Positions 38,452 to 46,428 of a stretch of DNA of 64,000 bases are shown in pieces. Location: positions 1 to 64,000 of the forward strand of contig CAVTAI010000010.1 in NCBI GenBank assembly GCA_963732655.1, read 5' to 3'. The stretch comes from CAVTWS01 sp963732655. Its GTDB lineage: Bacteria > Actinomycetota > Acidimicrobiia > Acidimicrobiales > SHLQ01. The translations under genes and the position numbers were made by a program. Numbering within the stretch: the stretch's first letter is position 1; every line of letters begins with the position of its first letter. The notes under the pieces are model-generated. The model was given only the letters and a program-made list of their open reading frames with translations, made no database searches and was not told where the DNA came from.

Positions 38452-39279
38452 ATGAGTGACGGCATCGACCGCCTCGTCGACATCCTCGACATCGAAGAGC
38501 TCGACCAGAACCTCTACCGCGGACAGAACCTCCGCCGAGAGGGGCGGTATCCGCTGTTCGGTGGCCAGGTCGCGGCTCAGGCACTGGTCGCGGCGGCTCG
38601 CACCGTGCCCGAGGGGCGGTTCCCGCATTCGCTGCACGGCTACTTCCTTCGCTCCGGGCAAGCCGATCACCCGGTGATCCTGCGAGTGGAGCGCGATCGC
38701 GACGGTCGGTCGTTCAGCGCCCGGCACGTCGTGGCTGTCCAGAACGGCGAGGTGATCTTCGACTTGAGTGCGTCGTTCCAGGTCGAGACCGAGGGTTTCG
38801 AGTGGCAAGCCGACACGCCGACGGTCGAGGAGGATCCCGAACGGCTCGTAGCGGCCCGGCCCGAACAGGTCGGCCCGGCGCAGCTCGAGTTGTTCGACAT
38901 CCGGGTCGAACCATCGTCGCACCAGCTGCTCGACAGCGCGGAACCCCCACCCATCAGCGTGCCCTACCGCCTGTGGCTGCGGAGCAAGGGCGCCCTGCCC
39001 GATGACCGTCTGCTGCACACGTGCATCCTGGCCTACGTGTCCGACCTCGGGAGCGGGCTCGGCCGTGCTCCGCTGCCGGGCTCGAACCGCGGTGGCCCGA
39101 GCCTCGATCACGCCGTGTGGTTCCACCACCCGGTCCGGATCGACGACTGGCTGCTGATCGACCACTACCCCGTGGCCGTGTCGAGCGGCCGCGGCTTCTA
39201 TCGCGGTTCGGTCATCGATCGGCAAGGTCTCGTCACCGCCAGCATCGTCCAGGAACACCTCCTCCGCCGCCCGACGTGA
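38452..39279 (+). CDS. tesB: acyl-CoA thioesterase II
   Basis: 275 residues starting MSDGIDRLVDILDIEELD. Double-hotdog TesB landmarks: RYPLFGGQVAAQALVAAARTV, SLHGYFLRSGQADHPVILRVER, GRSFSARHVVAVQNGEVIF, and in the second half LHTCILAYVSDLGSG and SLDHAVWFHHPVRIDDWLLIDH. The catalytic Asp/Gln/Thr triad region (SLDHAVWFH; VTASIVQEHLLR) is present. It hydrolyses medium/long-chain acyl-CoAs. Length is normal for the family. Confidence 0.92.
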   Translation: MSDGIDRLVDILDIEELDQNLYRGQNLRREGRYPLFGGQVAAQALVAAARTVPEGRFPHSLHGYFLRSGQADHPVILRVERDRDGRSFSARHVVAVQNGEVIFDLSASFQVETEGFEWQADTPTVEEDPERLVAARPEQVGPAQLELFDIRVEPSSHQLLDSAEPPPISVPYRLWLRSKGALPDDRLLHTCILAYVSDLGSGLGRAPLPGSNRGGPSLDHAVWFHHPVRIDDWLLIDHYPVAVSSGRGFYRGSVIDRQGLVTASIVQEHLLRRPT

Positions 39280-39383
39280 CCGACCTCCCCCTCACTCGCC
39301 GAACTTGTGGCGTCTGAACACATTGATTGTGGAAACTCGCGACGAGTTCGTGGGAGGGTGCGGGCCGGGACGCAGGAGGCGAC

Positions 39384-40295
39384 ATGTCCGACATCGAGCA
39401 CGTGGACTACGACGAGTTCGGGTTGTTCCACGAGAACGCCGAGGAGTTCGGCCTGCCGTTCGACAGCCCGCCGGTCGTCCGCCGGGAGTCGGTGACGCTG
39501 GACGACGGACGCCAACTCAGCGCGCTCGTGTGGGGCACCGCTCCGCCTGAGCTGGTGTTCCTCCACGGTGGCGCCCAGAACGCCCACACCTGGGACACCG
39601 TCGCCATGGCGCTGGGCCGGTCGCTCGTCTGCATCGACATGCCCGGACACGGCCACTCGGACGGCGGCCGCAACGGCTCGCTCGACATCGGCGCGAACGC
39701 CGCTGACGTCGCCTTCGCCATGCGGGCGCTGGCCCCGGGGGCCGCCGCCCTGATCGGCATGTCGCTCGGCGGCCATACCGCTCTCGCCGTCGCCGACCAG
39801 GAACCCGACCTGGTGCGCGCGCTGGTGCTGGTCGATGTCACCCCGGGGGTGGATGAACGCAAGGCGTCCCACATCGGCGCCTTCATCAACGGCCCCGAGT
39901 CCTTCCCCCGGTTCGACGACCTTCTGGCTCGCACCATCGAGTACAATCCGACCCGGACCGAGGCGTCGTTACGTCGCGGCATCCTGCACAACGCAGAGCA
40001 GCGGCCCGATGGCAGCTGGGTATGGCGGTATGCCCGCTTCCGCGCCGCCGAGACCAGCGACGGTCACCCCGACTTCTCGCACCTGTGGGATGCCGTATCG
40101 AACCTGACCGTGCCCCTCATGCTCGCGCGCGGTATGCGAGAGCAGTCGGTCGTCGACGACGCGGACGAAGCGGAGCTCCTGCGGCGCTGCCCCTCGGCGC
40201 GAGTCGAACACGTCGCCGAGGCCGGCCACTCCGTGCAGGGCGACACCCCGCTCGAACTCGCGGCGCTCATCGAATCGTTCACCTTCGGCGCATAG
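39384..40295 (+). CDS. alpha/beta-fold hydrolase
   Basis: 303 residues from MSDIEHVDYDEFGLFHEN at 39384. The nucleophile elbow is GMSLGGH (Ser in AALIGMSLGGHTALAV), preceded by the oxyanion strand LVFLHGGAQNAHTWD. The acid lies in the MLARGMREQSVVDD region and the catalytic His in VAEAGHSVQGDTP. The lid domain is helical. Substrate unknown; neighbouring TesB suggests acyl or ester metabolism. Its last 17 nt overlap the convergent P-type ATPase gene. Confidence 0.88.
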   Translation: MSDIEHVDYDEFGLFHENAEEFGLPFDSPPVVRRESVTLDDGRQLSALVWGTAPPELVFLHGGAQNAHTWDTVAMALGRSLVCIDMPGHGHSDGGRNGSLDIGANAADVAFAMRALAPGAAALIGMSLGGHTALAVADQEPDLVRALVLVDVTPGVDERKASHIGAFINGPESFPRFDDLLARTIEYNPTRTEASLRRGILHNAEQRPDGSWVWRYARFRAAETSDGHPDFSHLWDAVSNLTVPLMLARGMREQSVVDDADEAELLRRCPSARVEHVAEAGHSVQGDTPLELAALIESFTFGA

Positions 40296-42930
40296 AGGTT
40301 CGGGGGCCTTCCGCGCCCCGCTGCGGGTCAGCCGATGCCAGGCCGTTGCGTACCTGGGTGCGGCGGGCGGTTCGCTTCTGCAGCGTGTCGGCCAGGATCA
40401 CCGCCGGCACGGCCAGCAGCGCCACCCCGAACCCGGCCCAGGAGGGCCCGGCCTGGTCGAGCACGTCGGCGACCGGCTCGACGTAGAGGAATCCGGCCAG
40501 CATGGCGACCTCGGCGATCAGCGCGCCGACGAGCAGATGGTTGCTCGTCCAACCGGTCTTCCACATGGGTCGTACCGTGCTCCGGCAGGCGAAGGCATTG
40601 GTCATCTGACCGAGGACGACGGCGGTGAACGCCGCGCCCGAGGCGGCGAGCAACGTGTCTCCATCCGAGAACGAATCGCCCGGCCGCCATCCGGCGGCGG
40701 CAAAGGTGGCGACGAACGCGGCCAGCTCGACGGCTGCTTCGACCGGACCGAGGACGCCGAACGCTCGCGTGAACAGAGCCCGGTCCAGCAGATGCCGGCG
40801 AGCCGGTAGTTCATGGAGCAGATGGTGGCCGGGCGGCTCGGCGCCCAGGGCCAGGGCGGGAAGGATGTCGGTCCCGATGTCGAGAGCCAGGACCTGGAGC
40901 ACGCCGATGGCGAGCGGAAAGCGGCCGCCGGACAACGCCCAGATGACGAAGGGTGCCAGCTCGGCCACGTTGTCGGTCAGGTGATAGGTGAGGAACCGTC
41001 GGATGTTGGCGAACGTGGCCCGTCCGTACTCGATGGCGGCGACGATGGTGGCGAAGTCGTCGTCGAGGAGAACCAGATCCGCGGCCTCGCGAGCCACGTC
41101 GGTGCCTGATCGCCCCATGGCCACGCCGATCTGAGCCTCTCGAAGCGCCGGCGCATCGTTCACGCCGTCGCCGGTCATGGCCAGGATGTGGCCCCGGCCT
41201 TGGAGCGCCACGGCGATGCGAAGCTTGTCCTCCGGGGAGACCCGGGCGACGACGATGCCGTCACGGTCGACCAGCGCCCCGAGCTGTTCATCGTCAGGCG
41301 GGAGCTCGGCACCGACCACGACGGTGCCTTCATCGTCGAGCAGGCCGATCTCCGCGGCGATCGCCCGGGCGGTGTCGGGATGGTCGCCGGTGATCATGGC
41401 GACGCGGATGCCGGCCCGTCGACAGGCGGCGATCGCCGCTGCGGCTCCCTCGCGCGGCGGGTCCTCCAGGGCCAGCAGCGCGAGCAGGGTGAGGCCCCGC
41501 TCGGCGTGCTCGACCGACATCGGAGTGTCTCCGTCGAGTGGTCGGCTCGCAACGGCCAGCACCCGGAGTCCTCGACTGGTCAAATCGTTCAGGGCCTGGT
41601 CGACGCCGGCGGCGGGATGGCACAAGGGAATGACGGAATCCGGTGCGCCCTTCACCAGTACCCGGTTTCCGGCGACGACGGACATCCGGCGACGTCGGGC
41701 GTCGAACGGGAAGCGGGTGGCCTCCGGCGCATCGACGGAGTCGCGGACGCTGTCGACCCCGACCCGTCGAGCGAACGCATCCAGCGCCGCTTCCATCGGA
41801 TCACCCCGAGCGATCCAACGACCCTCCTCTTCCACCGCCCGTCCGGTCGAACATCGGATGGCCACGCGGGCCACCTCGCGGAGCTCGCTGACCACCGATG
41901 GGGACTCACCGGTCACGTCGGCGTCCGGCTCGTAGCCGCGGCCGTGGATGGTCGCCCGACCGGCAGGTGTCCAGACCTCGACCACCGCCATCTCGTTGCG
42001 GGTCAACGTGCCGGTCTTGTCGGTACAGATGAAGGTCGCCGAGCCGAGCGTCTCGACCGCCTCCAGGTGACGGACGAGGGCGTGGCGACTCGCCATCCGC
42101 GACGCGCCGATGGCCAGCGACAGGGTCACCGTCGGCAGCAGCCCCTCCGGGACCACGGCGACCGTCACGCCCACGGCGAACAGGAACCCATCCGACGCCG
42201 GCGTCCCGACCAGCAGGGCGACGCCGAAGAAGAACACCCCGACCGCCACGGCGACGAAGGCGATCACCCGGGAGACGCGATCGAGCTCGACGCGAAGCGG
42301 CGTCGGGACCGGTTGCTGGGAGTCGGTGAGATGAGCGATGCCGGCCAACCGGGTGTTCGCTCCGGTCGCTATGACCGTCGCCTCCGCTTCGCCCTCCGTC
42401 ACGAAGCAGCCGGCGTGAACGACTGCGCCCGGCAGCGGATGATCGGGGACGCTCTCGCCCGTGAGGCTCGACGTGTCGACGGCGAGCGAGAACACCTGAT
42501 CGAGCCGCATGTCCGCGGACACGCGATCGCCGTCGCCGAGAACGACCACGTCGTCGACGACTAGGTCATCCGCCGATATCTGGACTCGATGTCCGTCACG
42601 GATCACGTTGACCCGCCGGGGCAGCAACGTCCGCAGCTTCTCGGCCGCCTTCTCGGCGCGTTGCTCCTGGGCGAAGGCGAACGCCCCATTCAGCACGACG
42701 ACGATCAGGATGGCCACGCCGAGCTGGGGAAGGCCCGCCACGAACGCCAGGACGGCGGCCACCCAGAACAAGAGCGCGAAGAAGTGGACCATCTCCGACG
42801 CCAGCCGGCGCCACGCGGGAACGCCCTTGGGGATGGGCAGTCGATTGGGACCCTGCCGAGCAAGCCGGTCGGCGGCCTCAGCCGCGCTCAGACCTCGGGA
42901 GGGGTGAGTCCGCGGGTCGGGCTCCGTCAC
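40279..42930 (-). CDS. P2-type cation-transporting ATPase
   Basis: 883 residues. All P-type landmarks are visible: SSLTGESVPD actuator loop, DKTGTLT with the phosphorylated Asp near residue 303, KGAPD nucleotide contact, MITGDHPDTA, and MTGDGVNDAPALREA near 588. The N-terminus (LSAAEAADRLARQGPNRLP) is the cation-ATPase N domain. No Cys-rich heavy-metal domain is present, which places it with Ca/Mg/Na-K-like P2 pumps; the ion cannot be fixed. The first membrane pair and a C-terminal helix set are present. The gene overlaps the hydrolase gene tail to tail by 17 nt. Confidence 0.9.
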   Translation of the reverse strand: MTEPDPRTHPSRGLSAAEAADRLARQGPNRLPIPKGVPAWRRLASEMVHFFALLFWVAAVLAFVAGLPQLGVAILIVVVLNGAFAFAQEQRAEKAAEKLRTLLPRRVNVIRDGHRVQISADDLVVDDVVVLGDGDRVSADMRLDQVFSLAVDTSSLTGESVPDHPLPGAVVHAGCFVTEGEAEATVIATGANTRLAGIAHLTDSQQPVPTPLRVELDRVSRVIAFVAVAVGVFFFGVALLVGTPASDGFLFAVGVTVAVVPEGLLPTVTLSLAIGASRMASRHALVRHLEAVETLGSATFICTDKTGTLTRNEMAVVEVWTPAGRATIHGRGYEPDADVTGESPSVVSELREVARVAIRCSTGRAVEEEGRWIARGDPMEAALDAFARRVGVDSVRDSVDAPEATRFPFDARRRRMSVVAGNRVLVKGAPDSVIPLCHPAAGVDQALNDLTSRGLRVLAVASRPLDGDTPMSVEHAERGLTLLALLALEDPPREGAAAAIAACRRAGIRVAMITGDHPDTARAIAAEIGLLDDEGTVVVGAELPPDDEQLGALVDRDGIVVARVSPEDKLRIAVALQGRGHILAMTGDGVNDAPALREAQIGVAMGRSGTDVAREAADLVLLDDDFATIVAAIEYGRATFANIRRFLTYHLTDNVAELAPFVIWALSGGRFPLAIGVLQVLALDIGTDILPALALGAEPPGHHLLHELPARRHLLDRALFTRAFGVLGPVEAAVELAAFVATFAAAGWRPGDSFSDGDTLLAASGAAFTAVVLGQMTNAFACRSTVRPMWKTGWTSNHLLVGALIAEVAMLAGFLYVEPVADVLDQAGPSWAGFGVALLAVPAVILADTLQKRTARRTQVRNGLASADPQRGAEGPRTSMRRR

Positions 42931-43043
42931 GGCACCAGCGTGGCCGCCCTCGATGCGTCGTCACCAGAGCCCAAGGTCACCTACGGAGGGAGCGTGCCGT
43001 GGCGTTTACCCAGCCGGTGGGAGGCCCAAACATCTCGGAACGG

Positions 43044-44249
43044 TCAGTCCATGACCCGGCCGGCGGCGAATGCCGCGTCGATCTCGTCGGCGGAGAAGCC
43101 CAGCTGCTCCATCACCTCTCGGGTGTGCTGGCCGTGGGTCGGGGCGGCTCGTCGGATCTCCGGAATCGCATTGTCGAACTGGGCGGGCGCGGCCGACAGC
43201 TTGAGGGTGGCGTGGACGGGGTGCGCCATGGCGTACCCGTTGTCGACGACGGCGGGATCGGCCAGGACTTCGGGCGGCGACGCCGGGAAGGAGTAGATGC
43301 AGTCATTGGCCCGGAGCGCGGTGTCGAGCTCGCTTTTCGTCCGGCTCGCGATGGCGGCCGCAAACACGGGCCGCAGGGTCATCCACGCCGGCTTCCGGGT
43401 CGCCTCATCCGGGTACGCCTCGACCAGGTGGTCGAGGCCGAGCGCCCGGCAGGCCGGCGCCCAGTAGCGGTCGTCGCCGATCATTCCCAACATGATGAAG
43501 CGGTTGTCTGCGGTGCGGTAGTCGCCGACGAGCGGGGAGATCTGCCTCTCGTTCATGTCGGGGCGGGGAGCTTCTTCTCCGGCAATCGAGGAGTACGCCA
43601 TGTCCGGACCGAGCGTCCACACGGCGCCGTTCAGCAACGAGGTGTCGACCAGTACGCCCTCGCCCGTCCGCTGCGCGTGGACCAGCGCGGCGCAGATCCC
43701 GCCAGCGAAGAACATGCCCGTCGGAACGTCGCCCTGGGCGGGTCGCTGCATGATCAGGTGATCCGAACCGGGCGGTGTGACCATGTGGCCGACACCGCCA
43801 CGCGACCAGAACGAGACCGAGTCATACCCGCCGGCCTCGGCGTCGACGCCCCGCTGGCCCTGACCGTGGCCCCGCGCGAACACCAGCTTCGGGTTGATGG
43901 CGAACAGATCTTCGGGCTCGGTCCCGAACTTCCGCCGCACCCGCGGCAGTTGGTTGGTGACGTAGACGTCAGCCCACGCCACGAGCCGGTCGAACACCGC
44001 CCGACCCTCCTCGGAACCGATGTCGAGCGCCACGCCACGTTTGTTCCGATTCACGGCTTCGAACAGATAGTCGAAGCCGTCGGCATCGGGGACCATGTTG
44101 TTCTTCATGATCAGACGCATCGGGTCTCCGTCGAGGCGCTCGACCTTGACGACGTCGGCCCCCCAGTCGGCGAGCACGGCACAACACGACGGTACGAACC
44201 CGTGCTCGGACATCTCGAGCACCTTGATCCCGGCAAGTGGAAGCGTCAT
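43044..44249 (-). CDS. family III CoA-transferase (CaiB/BaiF)
   Basis: 401 residues with LPLAGIKVLEMSEHGFVPSCCAVLADWGADVVKVERLDGDPMR at the N-terminus (broken here for reading: VLEMSEHG, LADWGADVVKVE). The remainder has VAWADVYVTNQLPRVRRKFG, QGDVPTGMFFAGGICAALVHA carrying the expected active-site Asp region, and GEGVLVDTSLLNGAVWTLG. Enzymes of this family move CoA between carboxylic acids by an aspartyl-CoA intermediate. It is the last gene of the minus-strand run that includes the BNR, MoaD and NTF2-like genes, about 27 nt past the palindrome array. Confidence 0.9.
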   Translation of the reverse strand: MTLPLAGIKVLEMSEHGFVPSCCAVLADWGADVVKVERLDGDPMRLIMKNNMVPDADGFDYLFEAVNRNKRGVALDIGSEEGRAVFDRLVAWADVYVTNQLPRVRRKFGTEPEDLFAINPKLVFARGHGQGQRGVDAEAGGYDSVSFWSRGGVGHMVTPPGSDHLIMQRPAQGDVPTGMFFAGGICAALVHAQRTGEGVLVDTSLLNGAVWTLGPDMAYSSIAGEEAPRPDMNERQISPLVGDYRTADNRFIMLGMIGDDRYWAPACRALGLDHLVEAYPDEATRKPAWMTLRPVFAAAIASRTKSELDTALRANDCIYSFPASPPEVLADPAVVDNGYAMAHPVHATLKLSAAPAQFDNAIPEIRRAAPTHGQHTREVMEQLGFSADEIDAAFAAGRVMD

Positions 44250-44276
44250 GGCGCGACGGTAGTCGTGGCGCCTGGC

Positions 44277-44352
44277 GTCAAGCGATCTTGACGGGTGCTG
44301 GCTGGCGTCAAGCGATCTTGACGGGTGCTGGCTGGCGTCAAGCGATCTTGAC
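44277..44352. repeat. three-copy 30-bp hairpin array at the 3' end of the BNR gene
   Basis: Cores GTCAAGCGATCTTGAC start at 44277, 44307 and 44337, with 7-bp arms CGTCAAG/CTTGACG. They are separated by GGGTGCTGGCTGGC, which contains the 11-mer GTGCTGGCTGG found in the alkA array. The copy nearest the gene contains its last codons and stop (VKIA then TGA), so the array repeats the gene end and runs toward the CoA-transferase start. Confidence 0.9.
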
Positions 44353-45426
44353 GGTGTTCACCTGTGGGAGGTGGGAACTGACCTCGCGCCAGGTGTCGCC
44401 GGCGTCGTCGCTCAGCCACACCGCGCCGGTGGTGCTGCCCATGGCCAATCGAGTACCGGTGGCGTCGACGGCGAGGCCGTGGCGATACACGAGGTCGTAG
44501 GCGTGGGGCCCGGGCAGGCCGGCGGTCGACACCGTCCACGTCTGGCCGCCGTCGCGCGTGCGGGTGACCGCGACCTGACCGTCGACCGGGACTCGCGCCT
44601 GGTCGGCGATGGCGGGGACGAACCACGCGGTGCCACCGTCGACCGGCGAAGTGACGACGGGGAAACCGAAGTTGGACACCGGCGGGTCGAGCTCGGTGAA
44701 CGAACGCCCGCCGTCGGTGGAGCGGAAGACGCCGTTGTGGTGCTGGCACCACACGATGTCCGGATCGGCTGCGCACTGCGACAGACGGTGAACATCTTGG
44801 ATGACGGGGTCGTTCTCCTGCCCGGGCGGCGCGTAGGCGTTGCGGAGCCCACTGGCCGCCGACCACGACTCGCCGCCATCGGTGGTGAGCCAGGCGCCCG
44901 CGGTCGAGATGCCCAGGAGCATGGTGTCGGGGTCGTCGGGATGGATGCAGATCGAGTGCAGACCCGGGAAGTCGTAGCCGCCACCGAACCAGTGCTCCCG
45001 GCTCGGGTGGTCCCACAACGGGCGGTTCAGGGACCAGGTCTGGCCGTGGTCGTCGCTCTGGAACAGGCCGCCGGGGATCGTGCCCGCCCACCACTGGCCG
45101 GGGCGCGCGCCATGTCCAGAGGCCAGCTCCCAGAGCATCTCGACGTTCCACGGAACCGGTGCCCCGCTGACGCCGACGAAGTCCGGGGCATCGTCCGGTT
45201 TCGGTGGGTAGGCCGGCATGGCCAGCTCGGGCCAGGTGGCGCCGCCGTCGGTCGTTCGGTGCAACTTGGAGCCGAAGTGCCCGTAGCTGATGGTGGTCAT
45301 CACAGACCGGTCACGAGGATCGGCGGCGACGTTCACGACCGGCTCGGCCGGAAAGTGCACGTCGACGATCTCACCCTCGTCGGTGAGCTGGAAGAGCCCC
45401 TTCTTGGTCCCGACCCACACCGTCAT
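44338..45426 (-). CDS. BNR/sialidase-like beta-propeller repeat protein
   Basis: 362 residues beginning MTVWVGTKKGLFQL. Several BNR (Asp-box) motifs are visible: LHRTTDGGATWPEL, LFQSDDHGQTWSLN, WLTTDGGESWSAA, VFRSTDGGRSFTELD, VTRTRDGGQTWTVS and VWLSDDAGDTWREV. There is no signal peptide, so it is probably cytosolic. Family members of this layout lie beside MoaD/ThiS-fold genes; here the MoaD gene is 3 nt upstream. Enzymatic glycosidase activity is doubtful, since sialidase catalytic residues are not evident. The 3' end lies within a 30-bp repeat. Confidence 0.85.
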   Translation of the reverse strand: MTVWVGTKKGLFQLTDEGEIVDVHFPAEPVVNVAADPRDRSVMTTISYGHFGSKLHRTTDGGATWPELAMPAYPPKPDDAPDFVGVSGAPVPWNVEMLWELASGHGARPGQWWAGTIPGGLFQSDDHGQTWSLNRPLWDHPSREHWFGGGYDFPGLHSICIHPDDPDTMLLGISTAGAWLTTDGGESWSAASGLRNAYAPPGQENDPVIQDVHRLSQCAADPDIVWCQHHNGVFRSTDGGRSFTELDPPVSNFGFPVVTSPVDGGTAWFVPAIADQARVPVDGQVAVTRTRDGGQTWTVSTAGLPGPHAYDLVYRHGLAVDATGTRLAMGSTTGAVWLSDDAGDTWREVSSHLPQVNTVKIA

Positions 45427-45429
45427 CTG

Positions 45430-45699
45430 TCATCCTCCTGAAAGAGCTTGAAGTACGTCGATCTCGTCGGCCTCGGTGACGGGATCGGACAAACGAACGC
45501 GATCGCCGATCGGTTCGCCGTTGACGAACATGGCCACATGCTTGCGGGCGCCGCCCTGATCGTCGAGCACGTAGCCGCGCACGCCGGGGTGATCGATGAA
45601 GTAGGCGGCCAGCGCCTCGCCGATGGTGGCTCCCTCGACTGTCGCCGGGGGGCACGCCACCGCCCGGGCGAGCTGACGGGTGAAGCGGACCAACGGCAT
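45430..45699 (-). CDS. MoaD/ThiS-family beta-grasp protein
   Basis: 89 residues from MPLVRFTRQLARAVAC. The beta-grasp pattern is clear: GATIGEALAAYFIDHPGVRGYVLD, HVAMFVNGEPIGDR, TEADEIDVLQALSGG. The C-terminal GG is the sulfur-carrier tail needed for adenylation and thiocarboxylate formation. No MoeB/ThiF activator or molybdopterin synthase large subunit is nearby. The ATG shares a base with the stop of the NTF2-like gene (TGATG), and the BNR gene follows at once, so three genes are tightly coupled. Confidence 0.87.
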   Translation of the reverse strand: MPLVRFTRQLARAVACPPATVEGATIGEALAAYFIDHPGVRGYVLDDQGGARKHVAMFVNGEPIGDRVRLSDPVTEADEIDVLQALSGG

Positions 45700-46286
45700 C
45701 AGTGCGACCTCTGCTCCCAGGCCACCAACCCCGCTTGCGAGGCTTCGGCCCAGAACGCCGACCACGATGAGAAGGCGTGCGGAAGGGGATGCGTGGTGAG
45801 GCTGTTCGTCGCCGCATCGGCGCCCAGCCCCATGGCGGGGCGATTCAGGGCATCGGTGATGTACCAGCGGTGGAACTTTCGGCGCCGGAAGTACCACTGG
45901 CCATCGAGCCGGACGTAGCTGTCCCAGTACTGCAGGTAGCCGACCTCCCAATCGCCGGTCTGCGGGCGCTCCAGCTCATCGCGGCAGTAGACGATGCCCC
46001 GGGCGTGATCGGCATCGTCGAAGTCGATGATGTGGTTGCCGACCAGATGGATGCTCGTGTGCATCTGCGCCATGGTGGCCACGAACCACTGACGAAGGGC
46101 GTCCCGGCCCCGCTCGTCGGGCCCGACCCTGACGTCGGGTTCGAAGAGCTCGACGAGATCGTCCATGTTCCGAGAATCCAGGCAGAGGGCGTAGCGCATG
46201 GGGAGCTGGCGGATCTCGGCCAACGACTCCATGCGGTCCAGCCGCTCCTCCGCCGAAGCGGGTTGCCAAGGTCCCAAACGTGACAC
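45699..46286 (-). CDS. NTF2/SnoaL-like protein, aromatic-hydroxylase-beta type
   Basis: 195 residues from GTG 46286, preceded by GGAGGATCACC; earlier in-frame starts are less likely. The NTF2 fold shows in LAEIRQLPMRYALCLDSRNMDDLVELFEPDV and MHTSIHLVGNHIIDFDDADHARGIVYC, followed by EVGYLQYWDSYVRLDGQWYFRRRKFHRWY. The pattern is like the SnoaL_4 / ring-hydroxylating-dioxygenase beta-subunit group. No alpha subunit is encoded here. It starts the operon with MoaD and the BNR protein. Confidence 0.8.
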   Translation of the reverse strand: MSRLGPWQPASAEERLDRMESLAEIRQLPMRYALCLDSRNMDDLVELFEPDVRVGPDERGRDALRQWFVATMAQMHTSIHLVGNHIIDFDDADHARGIVYCRDELERPQTGDWEVGYLQYWDSYVRLDGQWYFRRRKFHRWYITDALNRPAMGLGADAATNSLTTHPLPHAFSSWSAFWAEASQAGLVAWEQRSH

Positions 46287-46428
46287 GGTGATCCTCCTGG
46301 CGCTCGGTCCGGCTATCCCCCTCGGACTGTAACGCAGCAGTGAGACAGCGGACCCCCGAAGGTCTTTCCCCGACGGTAGATCACGAAACGGGTTTGTGAT
46401 CCCGTCCTCGTGGCGCCACGCTGGCCCC

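Noticed and set aside
44238..44500. Plus-strand open frame with three RQAILTGAGW repeats
   Set aside because: It is produced by the 30-bp hairpin array and the antisense of the BNR gene; no start signal or homologue supports it.
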